From: Giardia muris
Lineage: Eukaryota > Fornicata > Diplomonadida > Hexamitidae
DNA: 64,000 nt
Assembly (NCBI GenBank): GCA_006247105.1
Contig: CM016926.1
Span: forward strand, 310,001 to 374,000
Direction: 5' to 3'
Positions 27,055-37,255 of the stretch are shown piece after piece; position 1 is the stretch's first letter, and each line of letters begins with the position of its first letter. The notes under the pieces are model-generated. The model searched no databases. It saw only the letters and a list, made by a program, of their open reading frames with translations, and was not told the DNA's origin. The position numbers and the translations under genes were made by a program.

Positions 27055-30000
27055 TTAGAAGCAGAGCGCGGCTTGGGTGAGCGACCAGACGATACGCCAA
27101 AAGCTTTCATCCGTCAAGCCATCGCATTGGCAGACAGTATCAAACCCCTCGATGTGCTGAAGCATCGGGAGGAGGACCGAATCGTAAACGAGCATCCGGT
27201 CGTAGTCGATCTTGTTATGGACGAGGTAATGCGGCCCGCTTTCCGTTGCCTTGACAAGGCTAACCTGAGAGATGACCTTCTGGAGCGCTAATGGAAGGGG
27301 AACTGCGACGTACACGGAACCCTCCGAGCAGATAAGCGCATTGTTCGTCCCTGTCGTGACGTTTGTCCCAAGGGAAATCTCGATTTTGTTGCCCGTGGCG
27401 GATCCAATGGGCGTTGTATCCGCCCAAGTATTCTTCATGAGGTTCCGCATCGTGTCATACGGTCCCCATGCGAGAAATTGGATCTGACGTACACAGACGC
27501 CAGGTATCCGGGTACTACTTTGTAAACATAATCGAGAAGCCAAGAGCTCTGATTTCTTGGCATCATACCTATATGTGAGAACGCAAACCACACGGTTCAT
27601 GGTAACGCTAAGAACCACGAACTCGAGGGTGGACATGCTCACAAGAAAACTACTTGTATATATCTTCAGGTTTGGCGAGGCACGGCAAATCATGGTTTGT
27701 CGGTTTCCTTTCTGACGGAAGATCCAGAGCTTGTTACAAAGCGCGAGGTCGCTCATCAAGAAGAAGTCATTGAGACGTGTGATCTCCGCGACGTATCCAT
27801 TCGCCTCATAGATACTGCAGCAAATGAGACGCTGGCAATACTCAAGGTAGTACATGCAGGTGCGCTTGGACTCGCTGATAAGCAGGACCTTATTCTTTGG
27901 TATGGTGCGAACAGCCGTGACAACGTTCTGGAACTCGTCTTGAATTACCAATCGGACTGCCCACCGCCCACTCCACAGTCCGAAGTTCCAGATGTTCTCC
28001 TTCTTGTCGTCCTTATCATCTGCCTCCTCTATAGCAAACAACTTGAAGCTTCCATAGCATTGCTCATCGGGGCCTAGAAGGTACCCGGACCCGAGAAGGA
28101 GAATTTCACGTCGTTGCTCAGTCATTTCCATCGCATCCAGCTGCTTCTCACGCGCGTCCGCCTTTGAATTATGGTAGTTTCTTCTATTAATCCGCCCGAA
28201 ATTATCGCGAGAAATCCCGCTATTATGCATATGTCGGCTGGTGAACCGCTCGGGGAAATAAGATAAGAGGATGTCTGATACAAGGCAATTGTTTGATTCG
28301 TGACGCTTGAAATCGAAGGAGAAGAAGTCATAAATCCGATAGTCGTTAGGACACGCCTCCGAATGACGGATAAGAACGAAGCTTTCGAAACGATTCCGAA
28401 GAAACGTATCATAAGTGGCCGGGTTTGGTGGCAACTTTGACTTACATACCTCGAGCATCCGCAAAACCTTATCGGAGGGCCTCTGATCTCCATATGGGTC
28501 AAAATCCTCGATCCGTTCCTCCTTCAGCGTGTCCTTGATGCGAATTCCGGCGACCTCGTCCATGGCGATCGAGCGTGGTGGACGGATCTCATACCGTTCG
28601 GTGTAAACGATTACCCCGAATGACTCTGTCGTCGTATGATAACAAAGCTTCTTCCCACGAAGGCCTGGTGGCAAATGTAGAATCGTTCGAATGGGTGCGC
28701 TCTGAAGAGACCCATATGACCAGAGATATTGCATGGAACGCAAGGTGGTTGGGTCCGCTAGCCGACGATGTAGAAGTATATTAGGATAAGCCGTTGGATA
28801 GGGACTCAGAGCCGGTAGTGAGACCCCGGCTAACTCCGCATACTCCGGACTGTTCTCATGGATCAGATGCGTCCCAAAGTATGTATTGCGGATGCTTCCG
28901 AAGCAGAACGCCTCTAGAAGCATATATAGATGGCTCCCGACGTTATGCGCGTCGTTCTCAGAACTAACTCCTGCCGATGGGACACCTACTCCCGTGTCCA
29001 AAAGAGCCATCACTGGCTCAATTGCCGCATCTACATGATACACTAGCCGTAGTGGAAGGAATTGGCGAATGGGGGCGATCACTGGAACCGCATACAAAGT
29101 TGATGATACTGCCGCGGAATATGGACGGCCAACGGGCGTTATCGAATATGTCCCAAGAAGATTTGGAAGGCAGAAGTACGAGGTTGCCGTTGGCGTTGGA
29201 GACCGCATTGCATATCCAACAAAGATCATCACCGCACTATTCTCAGGGTAGTGCGAGTCTTGTACTACCACCTGGGAAAAGGGCGCTGCAATGCGCAATG
29301 GCCTTCGAGTCCCACGGGCGACCGCCCAGACGTCAGTCTTTGCTGTTAAAGGTACTCGAGACCCGACGTTTCCATCACGGAAAGAAAAGGGCGTGACACA
29401 TAGGGTGCTAGCTGTGATCGGATCCAAGTCGATCTTATATATGGTTGTTTGACCTCCACCAAACGCAACAAAAAGATGCAAGACAGGCATTGAACTGGTA
29501 CCCCCTACCTGCGGGACGATTGACACCGCATCCAGATGGGCTAAAGATGGAGTCTGGGCAAGTTTAGGTGCTGATGAAATCATCTTAAAAGCATCACGAT
29601 ACGGGTCGGAGTTGAACACGTCCTTATTCGCAGAAAGAAATTCTGAAGAAAGAATTGGACAAACCCCAGCGAGAAAGGCCCGCTCCAATAACGATTTTAG
29701 CTGCCCACTAGCTCCTGATCGTTCCAATTCGAATAGGTGCGGCACCCAGGTCCAAAGAGGTACAGCAATGAGCGAATGGTCAGCATCGGTACCTATTAGG
29801 AAGCAGGTGACGTGTCCGGACTCTGAAATGTGGAGTGACCAAGCAAGGGTACCTTCAATATTCAGCTTTGATAGGAAGTCATCAAAAAGATCCCTTGCGG
29901 TAGCATCATCCGCAAGCTGGATCTTGATCGACTCGGGATAGTATCCTCCAAGAAACCCAAGGGTCCTTTCGCGAATGAGTTCATTGGTAAAGAGACATGT

Positions 30001-32658
30001 GGAATTGAGAGGTCCATATAGCGTCGGAAGGCGTAGATACTTGAACTCGAAGCTATCAAGGTCATCAGCAATGGTTAAGACGAAATAATGGGCGGCACTC
30101 GTGGTTCCAAGTACAAGGAGTGAGATGCCATCCGATACCGCATGGATTATATCTTCATTAGAGTTTGTGAGCTCTGCACTTAACTTCGTGATGGATTTGG
30201 AAGCAGTGAAAAGCTGGATCCTTGTTGGGCACACCTGTACAAATATAGTCGGAGAAATTGCAAATGCAAGCAATGTTGGCTCATTATTGATGATCCTTTC
30301 GGTTATCTCCTTCTCTAGCTTGTGTCCTGACGAGCCATGTTCCTTTGCTTGGCGATATGTTGCCATTTCGGTCACGGAGTCTGAAGTAACAATGACAGTA
30401 TAAGTGGCCTCATCAGGAGAATTAGGATGGCGCAAAAGAAACACTCGCTCAATCTTTTCCATCTTCAAGGAGCCTGAGATGAGACGAACTCCTGCCCGAG
30501 ATAATGATACGTGCGTATTCAGGATGGAAATTGCCCCACTTTCATGTAAGGTATAGAGCGTCGGACGTGCATCAGGAGCTTTCTTCTGGCGCCGCTGTCT
30601 CTTCGGTTCGGAATGTTTCGGTGTTTGCATTGCCTTTGCTGCCGCATCAACCACGAGGGCGAAGGACGGAAGGAGGGCGTATGGGAAAACAACCGTATGC
30701 TCGATATCTCCAAAGCGCTGTGCAGCGAGTGTGTTATGTTCGATCTGCGACAGGATTCCGCCTTCAAAGGGACGGATGTGGGTAGGAAAGATAAGGGAGA
30801 GAGGATCCAGGTCTTCGGGCGAAGATACTTGCTCGTGATGCGAACGCTGAATGAGTATGTCAGAAAGTAAGGCCTTTTGGTTCCGTATCTCCTCCTTGGG
30901 TCGTGGCACGCGGAAGTCGTGATAGTAATCAGGCCGTGGCATAGCTGTGGTTTGCACTAACCCATAAATCGTCGAATCTTCTACGACCGAGCCGACAAAA
31001 ACTGAACTATAAAGTACTTGCGGCTCTGGAGAGAATTCTGCCATCTGTGCTTCGAGTCCGATCGGGATCGTGCTCAGTGGGGGTAAAGGGACGAGAACAG
31101 TTGGTGGAGTAAGCATGGCTGGAGACCCTGTCGTAGCCGCTGCACATCGGTCTCCTAGAATAACGGGAATCATCTTAATAGATCTCGCCTTGATGGCAAA
31201 GCCATCGAAGCTCATAGAAAGGATGAAGCTCAATCCATACTGGTCTATTGCAAGGATCCGACAACTCCCCGAGCGCTCGTAATTCAGAAGACAGGCCTGA
31301 ACGCCGCTAAGAGGCGGGATGATGGTATAATTGAAGACATCTGCGCGAGGACCAACGTAAAGAAGGTTAGAGGGATGCTGTCCGAAAGCTGACATGTTGA
31401 AAAACTCTCCGGGAGTGATATCTCTTCGAGAAACCCCCTTGGCCGCCAGAACACTGTCAATATGAGCCGAGGCGCAAAGCTCTATCTCGAGCTGGAGGTC
31501 AAGCGCAGGAAAACCACCAAGCACGTTGTTCACCTGTGTCAGGGTGACTTTCTCGGCTTTGTCGGACGTACTATCATAGCCGTAATATGGGTACACATCA
31601 CAGCCATGCAAGGGATGTCCAGGGACGAGTTCAGGACAGAGAGGGATCGGTTCTGCTTGCAACTCTTGAAAGGAGACACGATCATGAGTCAAGCTGTCAC
31701 TGTACAGGGAAATAAGGGAGTTCTGCGTCAGTAATAGATCCCATTGGTCCAAAGGGCAGTCGCTTACCCCCAATTCGGAGCCAAGGTACTGGTCACATGC
31801 TCGTATCACTTGCTTGATGCGCGTCTTTGAATATGCTTGCTCTTCCGGAAGGCATGAGAAACAGAAGCGAACGGGCCATTGAGTGCGGTCGTCAGGCTTG
31901 ATGAAGATGAACTTCTTGGTTGCTATTATCATGCAGTAATAAAAGGGAGGAGGAAAGGTAGCAATCGCATAACTATCTGAGGGGAGGTCGGTGATACGTC
32001 TGAAAAGAGATATGCTAAAGGCTTCCTCCCCTCCATCAGCTTCTGCTATCTTATGGTCCACTGTATATAAGGAAAGAGTCGCCGCCCGAGGATTCTTGAT
32101 CCAGTTCTCAGCGAGACGTACACTGCTTGTCAAGATACCAAGGACGATACCGACACCGGTCTCGCATGGAAGGGCCTTGAGATCAACGACAGGGTCAGAA
32201 CCCATATGGACAAGGACGGTATTCCCAGTATTAAGATTTGCTAGTCCAAGGTGATCCAGGTTAAAGCCACATACGCTGACGAGGATATCGGGTCCATATA
32301 GGGCATAAAGAGGCGATGACGTGGCGAGGTTCTCCTCACCAGGGATTGCGAAATCGAACATGAGGTTAGTCACAATGATAAGACCAACAAGCTGACAAAG
32401 GAGCGCCTTATGGGATTCAAACCCAACGACGAATTCGATCGAGGAAACGCCTGACCGAACGCGATGAAAGATCCCGGTGATCCTCTCCGAAAACGTATGG
32501 CCTGATAAGAAGCGAAGAGAGTCACAACACACCTCGAAGAACTGAAGCGTCGCTACCCGCCCAACGGCAAGGAGCGTCCGCCCGTCGATGTCGAAACGTG
32601 TGGCCGTCGTAACGCCCGCGGAGGGGATGGCCTCAGAGAGGACAGCGCCCGTATTCAT
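27055..32658 (-). CDS. CPSF1: CPSF-A family protein, probable CPSF160 (cleavage/polyadenylation factor)
   Basis: A 1867-residue protein of three-beta-propeller type. The C-terminal about 450 residues fit the CPSF_A domain: L-L-G-S-G-Y-L-L-G-P-D-E-Q-C-Y-G-S-F-K-L-F corresponds to the family's G-T-x-x-x-x-x-E-D-x-C-R-G-R-I. It is followed by blade-like strands and a terminal G-S-V-Y-V-A-V-P-L-P segment with an L-L-P-M-L-Q-H helix. CPSF160, SF3B3 and DDB1 share this plan; the G-E-D-E-C-x-G element favours CPSF160, which binds the AAUAAA-type signal reader and scaffolds 3'-end processing. Loops are greatly expanded. The ATG at 32658 follows GAACTGAAA and is preferred; an ATG at 32679 would overlap the upstream gene's stop. 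Confidence 0.65.
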   Translation of the reverse strand: MNTGAVLSEAIPSAGVTTATRFDIDGRTLLAVGRVATLQFFEVCCDSLRFLSGHTFSERITGIFHRVRSGVSSIEFVVGFESHKALLCQLVGLIIVTNLMFDFAIPGEENLATSSPLYALYGPDILVSVCGFNLDHLGLANLNTGNTVLVHMGSDPVVDLKALPCETGVGIVLGILTSSVRLAENWIKNPRAATLSLYTVDHKIAEADGGEEAFSISLFRRITDLPSDSYAIATFPPPFYYCMIIATKKFIFIKPDDRTQWPVRFCFSCLPEEQAYSKTRIKQVIRACDQYLGSELGVSDCPLDQWDLLLTQNSLISLYSDSLTHDRVSFQELQAEPIPLCPELVPGHPLHGCDVYPYYGYDSTSDKAEKVTLTQVNNVLGGFPALDLQLEIELCASAHIDSVLAAKGVSRRDITPGEFFNMSAFGQHPSNLLYVGPRADVFNYTIIPPLSGVQACLLNYERSGSCRILAIDQYGLSFILSMSFDGFAIKARSIKMIPVILGDRCAAATTGSPAMLTPPTVLVPLPPLSTIPIGLEAQMAEFSPEPQVLYSSVFVGSVVEDSTIYGLVQTTAMPRPDYYHDFRVPRPKEEIRNQKALLSDILIQRSHHEQVSSPEDLDPLSLIFPTHIRPFEGGILSQIEHNTLAAQRFGDIEHTVVFPYALLPSFALVVDAAAKAMQTPKHSEPKRQRRQKKAPDARPTLYTLHESGAISILNTHVSLSRAGVRLISGSLKMEKIERVFLLRHPNSPDEATYTVIVTSDSVTEMATYRQAKEHGSSGHKLEKEITERIINNEPTLLAFAISPTIFVQVCPTRIQLFTASKSITKLSAELTNSNEDIIHAVSDGISLLVLGTTSAAHYFVLTIADDLDSFEFKYLRLPTLYGPLNSTCLFTNELIRERTLGFLGGYYPESIKIQLADDATARDLFDDFLSKLNIEGTLAWSLHISESGHVTCFLIGTDADHSLIAVPLWTWVPHLFELERSGASGQLKSLLERAFLAGVCPILSSEFLSANKDVFNSDPYRDAFKMISSAPKLAQTPSLAHLDAVSIVPQVGGTSSMPVLHLFVAFGGGQTTIYKIDLDPITASTLCVTPFSFRDGNVGSRVPLTAKTDVWAVARGTRRPLRIAAPFSQVVVQDSHYPENSAVMIFVGYAMRSPTPTATSYFCLPNLLGTYSITPVGRPYSAAVSSTLYAVPVIAPIRQFLPLRLVYHVDAAIEPVMALLDTGVGVPSAGVSSENDAHNVGSHLYMLLEAFCFGSIRNTYFGTHLIHENSPEYAELAGVSLPALSPYPTAYPNILLHRRLADPTTLRSMQYLWSYGSLQSAPIRTILHLPPGLRGKKLCYHTTTESFGVIVYTERYEIRPPRSIAMDEVAGIRIKDTLKEERIEDFDPYGDQRPSDKVLRMLEVCKSKLPPNPATYDTFLRNRFESFVLIRHSEACPNDYRIYDFFSFDFKRHESNNCLVSDILLSYFPERFTSRHMHNSGISRDNFGRINRRNYHNSKADAREKQLDAMEMTEQRREILLLGSGYLLGPDEQCYGSFKLFAIEEADDKDDKKENIWNFGLWSGRWAVRLVIQDEFQNVVTAVRTIPKNKVLLISESKRTCMYYLEYCQRLICCSIYEANGYVAEITRLNDFFLMSDLALCNKLWIFRQKGNRQTMICRASPNLKIYTSSFLVSMSTLEFVVLSVTMNRVVCVLTYRYDAKKSELLASRLCLQSSTRIPGVCVRQIQFLAWGPYDTMRNLMKNTWADTTPIGSATGNKIEISLGTNVTTGTNNALICSEGSVYVAVPLPLALQKVISQVSLVKATESGPHYLVHNKIDYDRMLVYDSVLLPMLQHIEGFDTVCQCDGLTDESFWRIVWSLTQAALCF

Positions 32659-32664
32659 TTTCAG

Positions 32665-32670
32665 TTCACT
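32665..32670 (-). terminator. AGTGAA polyadenylation signal overlapping a stop codon
   Basis: On the minus strand AGTGAA overlaps the TAG stop of the membrane-protein gene and lies 6 nt before the ATG of the CPSF160-like gene. Confidence 0.6.
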
Positions 32671-35600
32671 AACGTGCATAAGCTCGACGTCTCTTAACTC
32701 TGCATCGTGGAAGGTAAACTCCCAGGAGGACGATAGCCACGACCAGGACACAGGTAGTTACCACGGCGATGGCCCAGATAGCACTCTGACTAAGTACTCT
32801 AGTAGTTATGCAGATGTTATTGTCACAATACCCCCTACACCAAGCAGGTGTACAGATATTCGGGTCGTCGGGATCAATCCCGGCGTCTTGACGCGCTAGG
32901 AGTGGGAGCAGCTCACATTCATCACCTTTAGAGTTCTGCATCATGGTTGGGCCACAAAAGACGCAGGTATCCATCCCCTCGGCCGAGTAGTATTGTAGCT
33001 TGCATCGAGTTGTAATACACCTCTCCCTTTCGCAAGTACAACTATAGCCAGCCGGACATGGACGTGGCCCGGGATTCGGACGATCTATGAAGAGATGCCA
33101 CAGCTCTGGAGTGACCATCTGGAGGATCGTCACCTCCGTAGTCTCATATGGATAAACATTCAAGGTAGATCTCGAGACTATTCGGGTATTATTCAGGTTG
33201 ACACAGTCACCTTCACCCGTTAACGACTGATATTTGCCCCCAACGCAGGGAAAGGCCTCCCCCATGATGCACATGAATCCAGTAGGGCAGATATGAGGAG
33301 GTTGGCCAGGAAGACAAATGTAACCAGTCAATGGACAAGCGTCACAGAAGGAATTGATTGCGACTTGATAGGGGGCGCAGTTGTCTGTAAACGTTGCGCC
33401 ACCTCCATACTGCTGGTATACATAGTATTCGGGCTTATCAAAAATTAAATCTTTCAAACTAAGTTGGGTGTAGTTTCCAGCGTATGATCGGATGCAGTCG
33501 GTAGCGAGTTCTCTACTAAAGAAGCCCATTGGACAAGGCCGCATCACACTATTTCGGCAATAGTGACCAGCGATACAAGGGTGGCACTCCGAAGTTCCTT
33601 TTAGAGAAGGCCAAAAGTAATTGCCCGGGGGGCAGATCCACGATCCTAGAGCACTGAGCATATAGAGATTTGGAAACGTGTAAATCCCACGCTGGAATGA
33701 GAAGGGCATGTAGATGTAATCGCGGGTGTAATCCTTCACCAAGAAGTCCTGGTTGAATATACTCACGACGATGGGCTGGTAAGTCCAGTTTGTAGGCTGC
33801 TCGTTTGGTGTGCAGAAGATAGATGAATATGTGGTATCGAAGGCGACAGGGTCCAAACGATTCTCCTGGCTCGGGCCTTTATACCCATGTCGAACATAAC
33901 GAACATTCTCCAGTGTAACATCCTCGCTGAAGGAGAAGGAGATACCAAGAGTGGAAGTGCAAATTTCTTCTGGGATATAGAACTCGGGCAGAATGGGACG
34001 CAAATCAACACGGAGGCTAATAAGAGCTGGCTGCCCATCGATCCGCGCCTCGCCCTCGATAACTGAGAGCATTCGACAGTCGATGGAAAGCTCCTTCTGC
34101 ATGATGCGAAGGAAAATGATTAAATACTGCGGGATCCCGGCAGCAAAATCGAAGAAGATTGCATCCGTGTCGTAGCTCTGACATTTCACGGGTAAATCAT
34201 ACCACTTCTTGCCCACAAAGTGTATCGGGTCGAAACTGGCCGAATCACAAGTTTCGCCCAGCTGAAGGAATGGGGAGAGTAACATGATTGCATTTGCATG
34301 ATAGTCAGGGATACCGACTGCAATACGGTTCTTGGGGGCGATCCTATTATCGAAGCTGAAGGTAGCGGAATAGTTAGCATAAAACCCATCCGATCTAAAC
34401 CCTTGGACGTGATAGATGAAGCTACACTGCGTGTTGGTGTAGGGGAGACGCCGTAAGTGTGGTAGGATTGTGGCTATCCGCTTGGTGCGCAAAGGTAGTG
34501 CATCAACGCCCGAAATAGTGGCATTGACCCTCCAGGCTCTAATACTCCATCCTGGACTTGTCACAAGAAGATAGCCATCATTAGTTATCGTCCTAATTTG
34601 CTCATAATCGCTAGGTGTGAAGACGAGGAAGACCCGATTGGTTTGGCGCTCGTCTGAATAATAGAACTCGAGCGTCTGGCTGTCATCTGTGTACATGCAC
34701 GTGTAATCAACGAGGAGCTGCCCGGGAAGAACCTTTGTAATAGAGCTATAGGTGTTGTCAAGGTTCACGGTCAATAGCTTCCTATTCTCCAAGGATGCGA
34801 CGACATTTGTTGGTTTTATAGTGACCGTAGAGACTCCATGGGTCATATTGGCGACTAGATAGTAATAGGACCATAGAAAGGCAGAGCGCTCAGTGTAATA
34901 CTGGATTGGGGATGCAGCAGGAATCCAGGCAGGCACGAACAATGCCCCAGGACTGGCTGGAGCAGCGAAGTAGGACCCGCAAACGTACTCCAGCGCGGTA
35001 TCTGACACATTAGACTGGCTACACAAGACGCCTGGAGAATATATGAGATCGAAGTCTCCTAAGTTAGCCCCAACCACGGTCTCATTGGAAATCGATTGCT
35101 GTGTACGCGAGTACTCAATGGCGACGTATACATACTCATCTCTATCGAACACGGACATTGGGGCACGGGGTTGAGTGGATTGGGTGACGATAATGGAAAG
35201 CGACCCACTACACGAGTTACATACCCATCGGTATCCGGGGAGAGGTTGGATAATGCTTTCCCAGGACCAGATGTCATTCAGAAACCCCGCATTTGCGTTA
35301 TAGACGACGCTCTTGAAGCGCCCAGGAGAAGTAGGTTTCCCAGCTGTGATGTATAAGGATGCGCCTCCAAAGCTATTAGCGTAATCCGTTCGGTATTCGA
35401 GTAGGAGGGAAGCGAGCCCCATGTTAGCCAAGATAGGCTCGTTATCTAACATGAGTTCGATCACGCAAATACGTGGCGATTCGCCATTAAACTCGCAGGA
35501 GGGAAGCGTGTACAACGTCACGTTAGTAGAAAAATGATCAACACCATTGAAGGTGATAGTATAGACCTTCGAGGGAGGGATGAGGCCCATTGCATAGAGC

Positions 35601-36574
35601 ATGTGTCTAATCGAGTAAGCTGTGTCGCCGTTCAATGATCCTGTTCCCATGATACTCCAAGGATCGGTGATGTTCGTTGGGGAATACAAGCCGGTTGGAT
35701 CAGTTGGCATGAGAAACCTTCTCCCACCTATCTGGACGACCGCTTCATCAAGACCAGAAAGATAACCAAGTTTCCGAAGAAAGGCTTCCGGATTAAACGA
35801 GCTTGAAGAGAGATAGATCCATGGCCCGTAAGTCCAGTTGCGAGCCGTAAAGTTGAAAAATTGTGCGGCGGTAAGGAGGAGTGTGTAATTATCAGCCGTA
35901 TAGAGGTCATTGACAATGAATACTCGTGCGGTCGCCGTTTGTGGGACGTCCGCTAGCCATTGGTACTCAGATGAGCCGGAGGAGTAAGCCTCATTCAAGA
36001 TCTGGATTGCTCTATCAATGGGGGTGCGAAGTGTAGCTGACGGCTGTTGCTTTGTGATATCAATGCACGTTGGTGAGATGAAGGAGGACTCTATTGAGAC
36101 GTTCAGCATATTCCTTGTCATCCTCCGATAGAACGATGAGATACTTTCGAGAACATATTGAATGTAGCTTATATCAATACAATCAGTGCCACTTGTATCT
36201 CCCGAGACTCTAAAGATGGAGAACCGTAGCGGTAGGGAGCTGAACCATGGCGTGTTTGGATATATGTAATTGAGATCGGTTGGAGAAGTGCAAGAATAGA
36301 TCGAAGAGTTCAAGGGGGGAGATAACCCGTCCCAGGGTGTGGGCTCTAATAATGGACAGAAGGAATCGAGAGTAGCGCTTCCTCCTCCGGGATCATACGT
36401 GGCAATGGCGCTTATTCGGCCTGTACGAAGGGAATATAGTGTATACCCCACCTGAGTGGGAACAAGGATTCCATTACGGAGGATATAGTTGGACCCACCC
36501 TTCAGGACGTTGAAATACAGTATCTCCTTGGCTTGAGTGACACATATGTAAGGCAGAAGCAAAAGGAGAAGCAT
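32669..36574 (-). CDS. Large type-I membrane protein with inactive metzincin-like (M11-type) domain
   Basis: A 1301-residue protein with an N-terminal signal peptide (M-L-L-L-L-L-L-P-Y-I-C-V-T-Q-A). Residues 267-277 read R-K-L-G-Y-L-S-G-L-D-E where a gametolysin would have H-E-x-x-H-x-x-G-x-x-H: the Gly is kept, but the zinc-binding His and catalytic Glu are replaced. A Met-turn-like S-I-M-G (M309) follows at the right distance. The middle is beta-rich with many N-x-S/T sites. The C-terminal ectodomain has Cys-rich GCC2/GCC3-like repeats (C-P-P-G-N-Y, C-P-M-G-F-F, C-P-T-G-F-M-C). One transmembrane helix (about 1262-1287) and a basic tail ending R-V-K-R-R-R-A-Y-A-R complete it. Secretory-pathway or surface location is inferred. 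The ATG at 36574 follows GGAAATAAA. Confidence 0.75.
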   Translation of the reverse strand: MLLLLLLPYICVTQAKEILYFNVLKGGSNYILRNGILVPTQVGYTLYSLRTGRISAIATYDPGGGSATLDSFCPLLEPTPWDGLSPPLNSSIYSCTSPTDLNYIYPNTPWFSSLPLRFSIFRVSGDTSGTDCIDISYIQYVLESISSFYRRMTRNMLNVSIESSFISPTCIDITKQQPSATLRTPIDRAIQILNEAYSSGSSEYQWLADVPQTATARVFIVNDLYTADNYTLLLTAAQFFNFTARNWTYGPWIYLSSSSFNPEAFLRKLGYLSGLDEAVVQIGGRRFLMPTDPTGLYSPTNITDPWSIMGTGSLNGDTAYSIRHMLYAMGLIPPSKVYTITFNGVDHFSTNVTLYTLPSCEFNGESPRICVIELMLDNEPILANMGLASLLLEYRTDYANSFGGASLYITAGKPTSPGRFKSVVYNANAGFLNDIWSWESIIQPLPGYRWVCNSCSGSLSIIVTQSTQPRAPMSVFDRDEYVYVAIEYSRTQQSISNETVVGANLGDFDLIYSPGVLCSQSNVSDTALEYVCGSYFAAPASPGALFVPAWIPAASPIQYYTERSAFLWSYYYLVANMTHGVSTVTIKPTNVVASLENRKLLTVNLDNTYSSITKVLPGQLLVDYTCMYTDDSQTLEFYYSDERQTNRVFLVFTPSDYEQIRTITNDGYLLVTSPGWSIRAWRVNATISGVDALPLRTKRIATILPHLRRLPYTNTQCSFIYHVQGFRSDGFYANYSATFSFDNRIAPKNRIAVGIPDYHANAIMLLSPFLQLGETCDSASFDPIHFVGKKWYDLPVKCQSYDTDAIFFDFAAGIPQYLIIFLRIMQKELSIDCRMLSVIEGEARIDGQPALISLRVDLRPILPEFYIPEEICTSTLGISFSFSEDVTLENVRYVRHGYKGPSQENRLDPVAFDTTYSSIFCTPNEQPTNWTYQPIVVSIFNQDFLVKDYTRDYIYMPFSFQRGIYTFPNLYMLSALGSWICPPGNYFWPSLKGTSECHPCIAGHYCRNSVMRPCPMGFFSRELATDCIRSYAGNYTQLSLKDLIFDKPEYYVYQQYGGGATFTDNCAPYQVAINSFCDACPLTGYICLPGQPPHICPTGFMCIMGEAFPCVGGKYQSLTGEGDCVNLNNTRIVSRSTLNVYPYETTEVTILQMVTPELWHLFIDRPNPGPRPCPAGYSCTCERERCITTRCKLQYYSAEGMDTCVFCGPTMMQNSKGDECELLPLLARQDAGIDPDDPNICTPAWCRGYCDNNICITTRVLSQSAIWAIAVVTTCVLVVAIVLLGVYLPRCRVKRRRAYAR

Positions 36575-36589
36575 TTTATTTCCTACCAC

Positions 36590-37114
36590 TTATAAGAATG
36601 AGTCCGAGATGGCTACGGGCTCCCAACGGCGTGTGGCGGGCCGGTAGGATAGGTTGGAGTGGTAAATGACGGCCCCGGACGGATATGCGGGACAGTCCGA
36701 AAGGACATGCCGAAGGGTCTCGACATCGAGTCGGAACGCAATGGGCGCAAACGCCTCTCCAAGAGCCTCTGCCGCCTGGCGGATGTAAACGCTCGTCGGA
36801 GACACCCCACCAGGCTCTAATTCCATAGTTATTACTCGACTTTGTTCCTCTGTAATTGATAATGACACTGGTGCAGACGAGACAGTCCGAACCCGCTTAC
36901 TATCAGGATAACAAACCATGGGGAATTGCCCCGGCTTCCCATCAATGGAGACGGTTCCATTCAAGTACGCCGGAGGGACACCCCGATCAACAGTCGCAAG
37001 GATCAACTCGTTCAGTCTTTCAAGCTTGCTCTCCACACTTGGAATAAAGGGTTCCGGAGCCCCTTCTTGCGGAGGTTGATCCAAAAAGGCCTGAAGATAA
37101 CTCAAAGCGTTCAT
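36590..37114 (-). CDS. Hypothetical protein, 174 aa
   Basis: No family recognised. The N-terminus is helical (M-N-A-L-S-Y-L-Q-A-F-L-D-Q-P-P). The middle contains mixed beta-like segments. A helix-like stretch, R-Q-A-A-E-A-L-G-E-A-F, lies near residue 110. There is no signal peptide or transmembrane segment. It ends TAA 15 nt before the start of the type-I membrane protein gene. Its start is divergent from the coiled-coil gene across 141 bp. Confidence 0.6.
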   Translation of the reverse strand: MNALSYLQAFLDQPPQEGAPEPFIPSVESKLERLNELILATVDRGVPPAYLNGTVSIDGKPGQFPMVCYPDSKRVRTVSSAPVSLSITEEQSRVITMELEPGGVSPTSVYIRQAAEALGEAFAPIAFRLDVETLRHVLSDCPAYPSGAVIYHSNLSYRPATRRWEPVAISDSFL

Positions 37115-37255
37115 CTGAATTATTGAACAGGGAACTTATTATCTTCTGAGCCTCTAAAGCTGACCGGAAGGCTCTTTAAAGAGGACTTATCATCGACGAG
37201 ATAGCGACGAGATAGGGAACCTTCTTCTATTAACAGAGATAACGTAGGAGAAAAA

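Noticed and set aside
32659..32751. N-terminal extension of the CPSF160-like gene
   Set aside because: It would overlap the end of the upstream coding region and lacks a suitable start; the ATG at 32658 has a good A-rich context.
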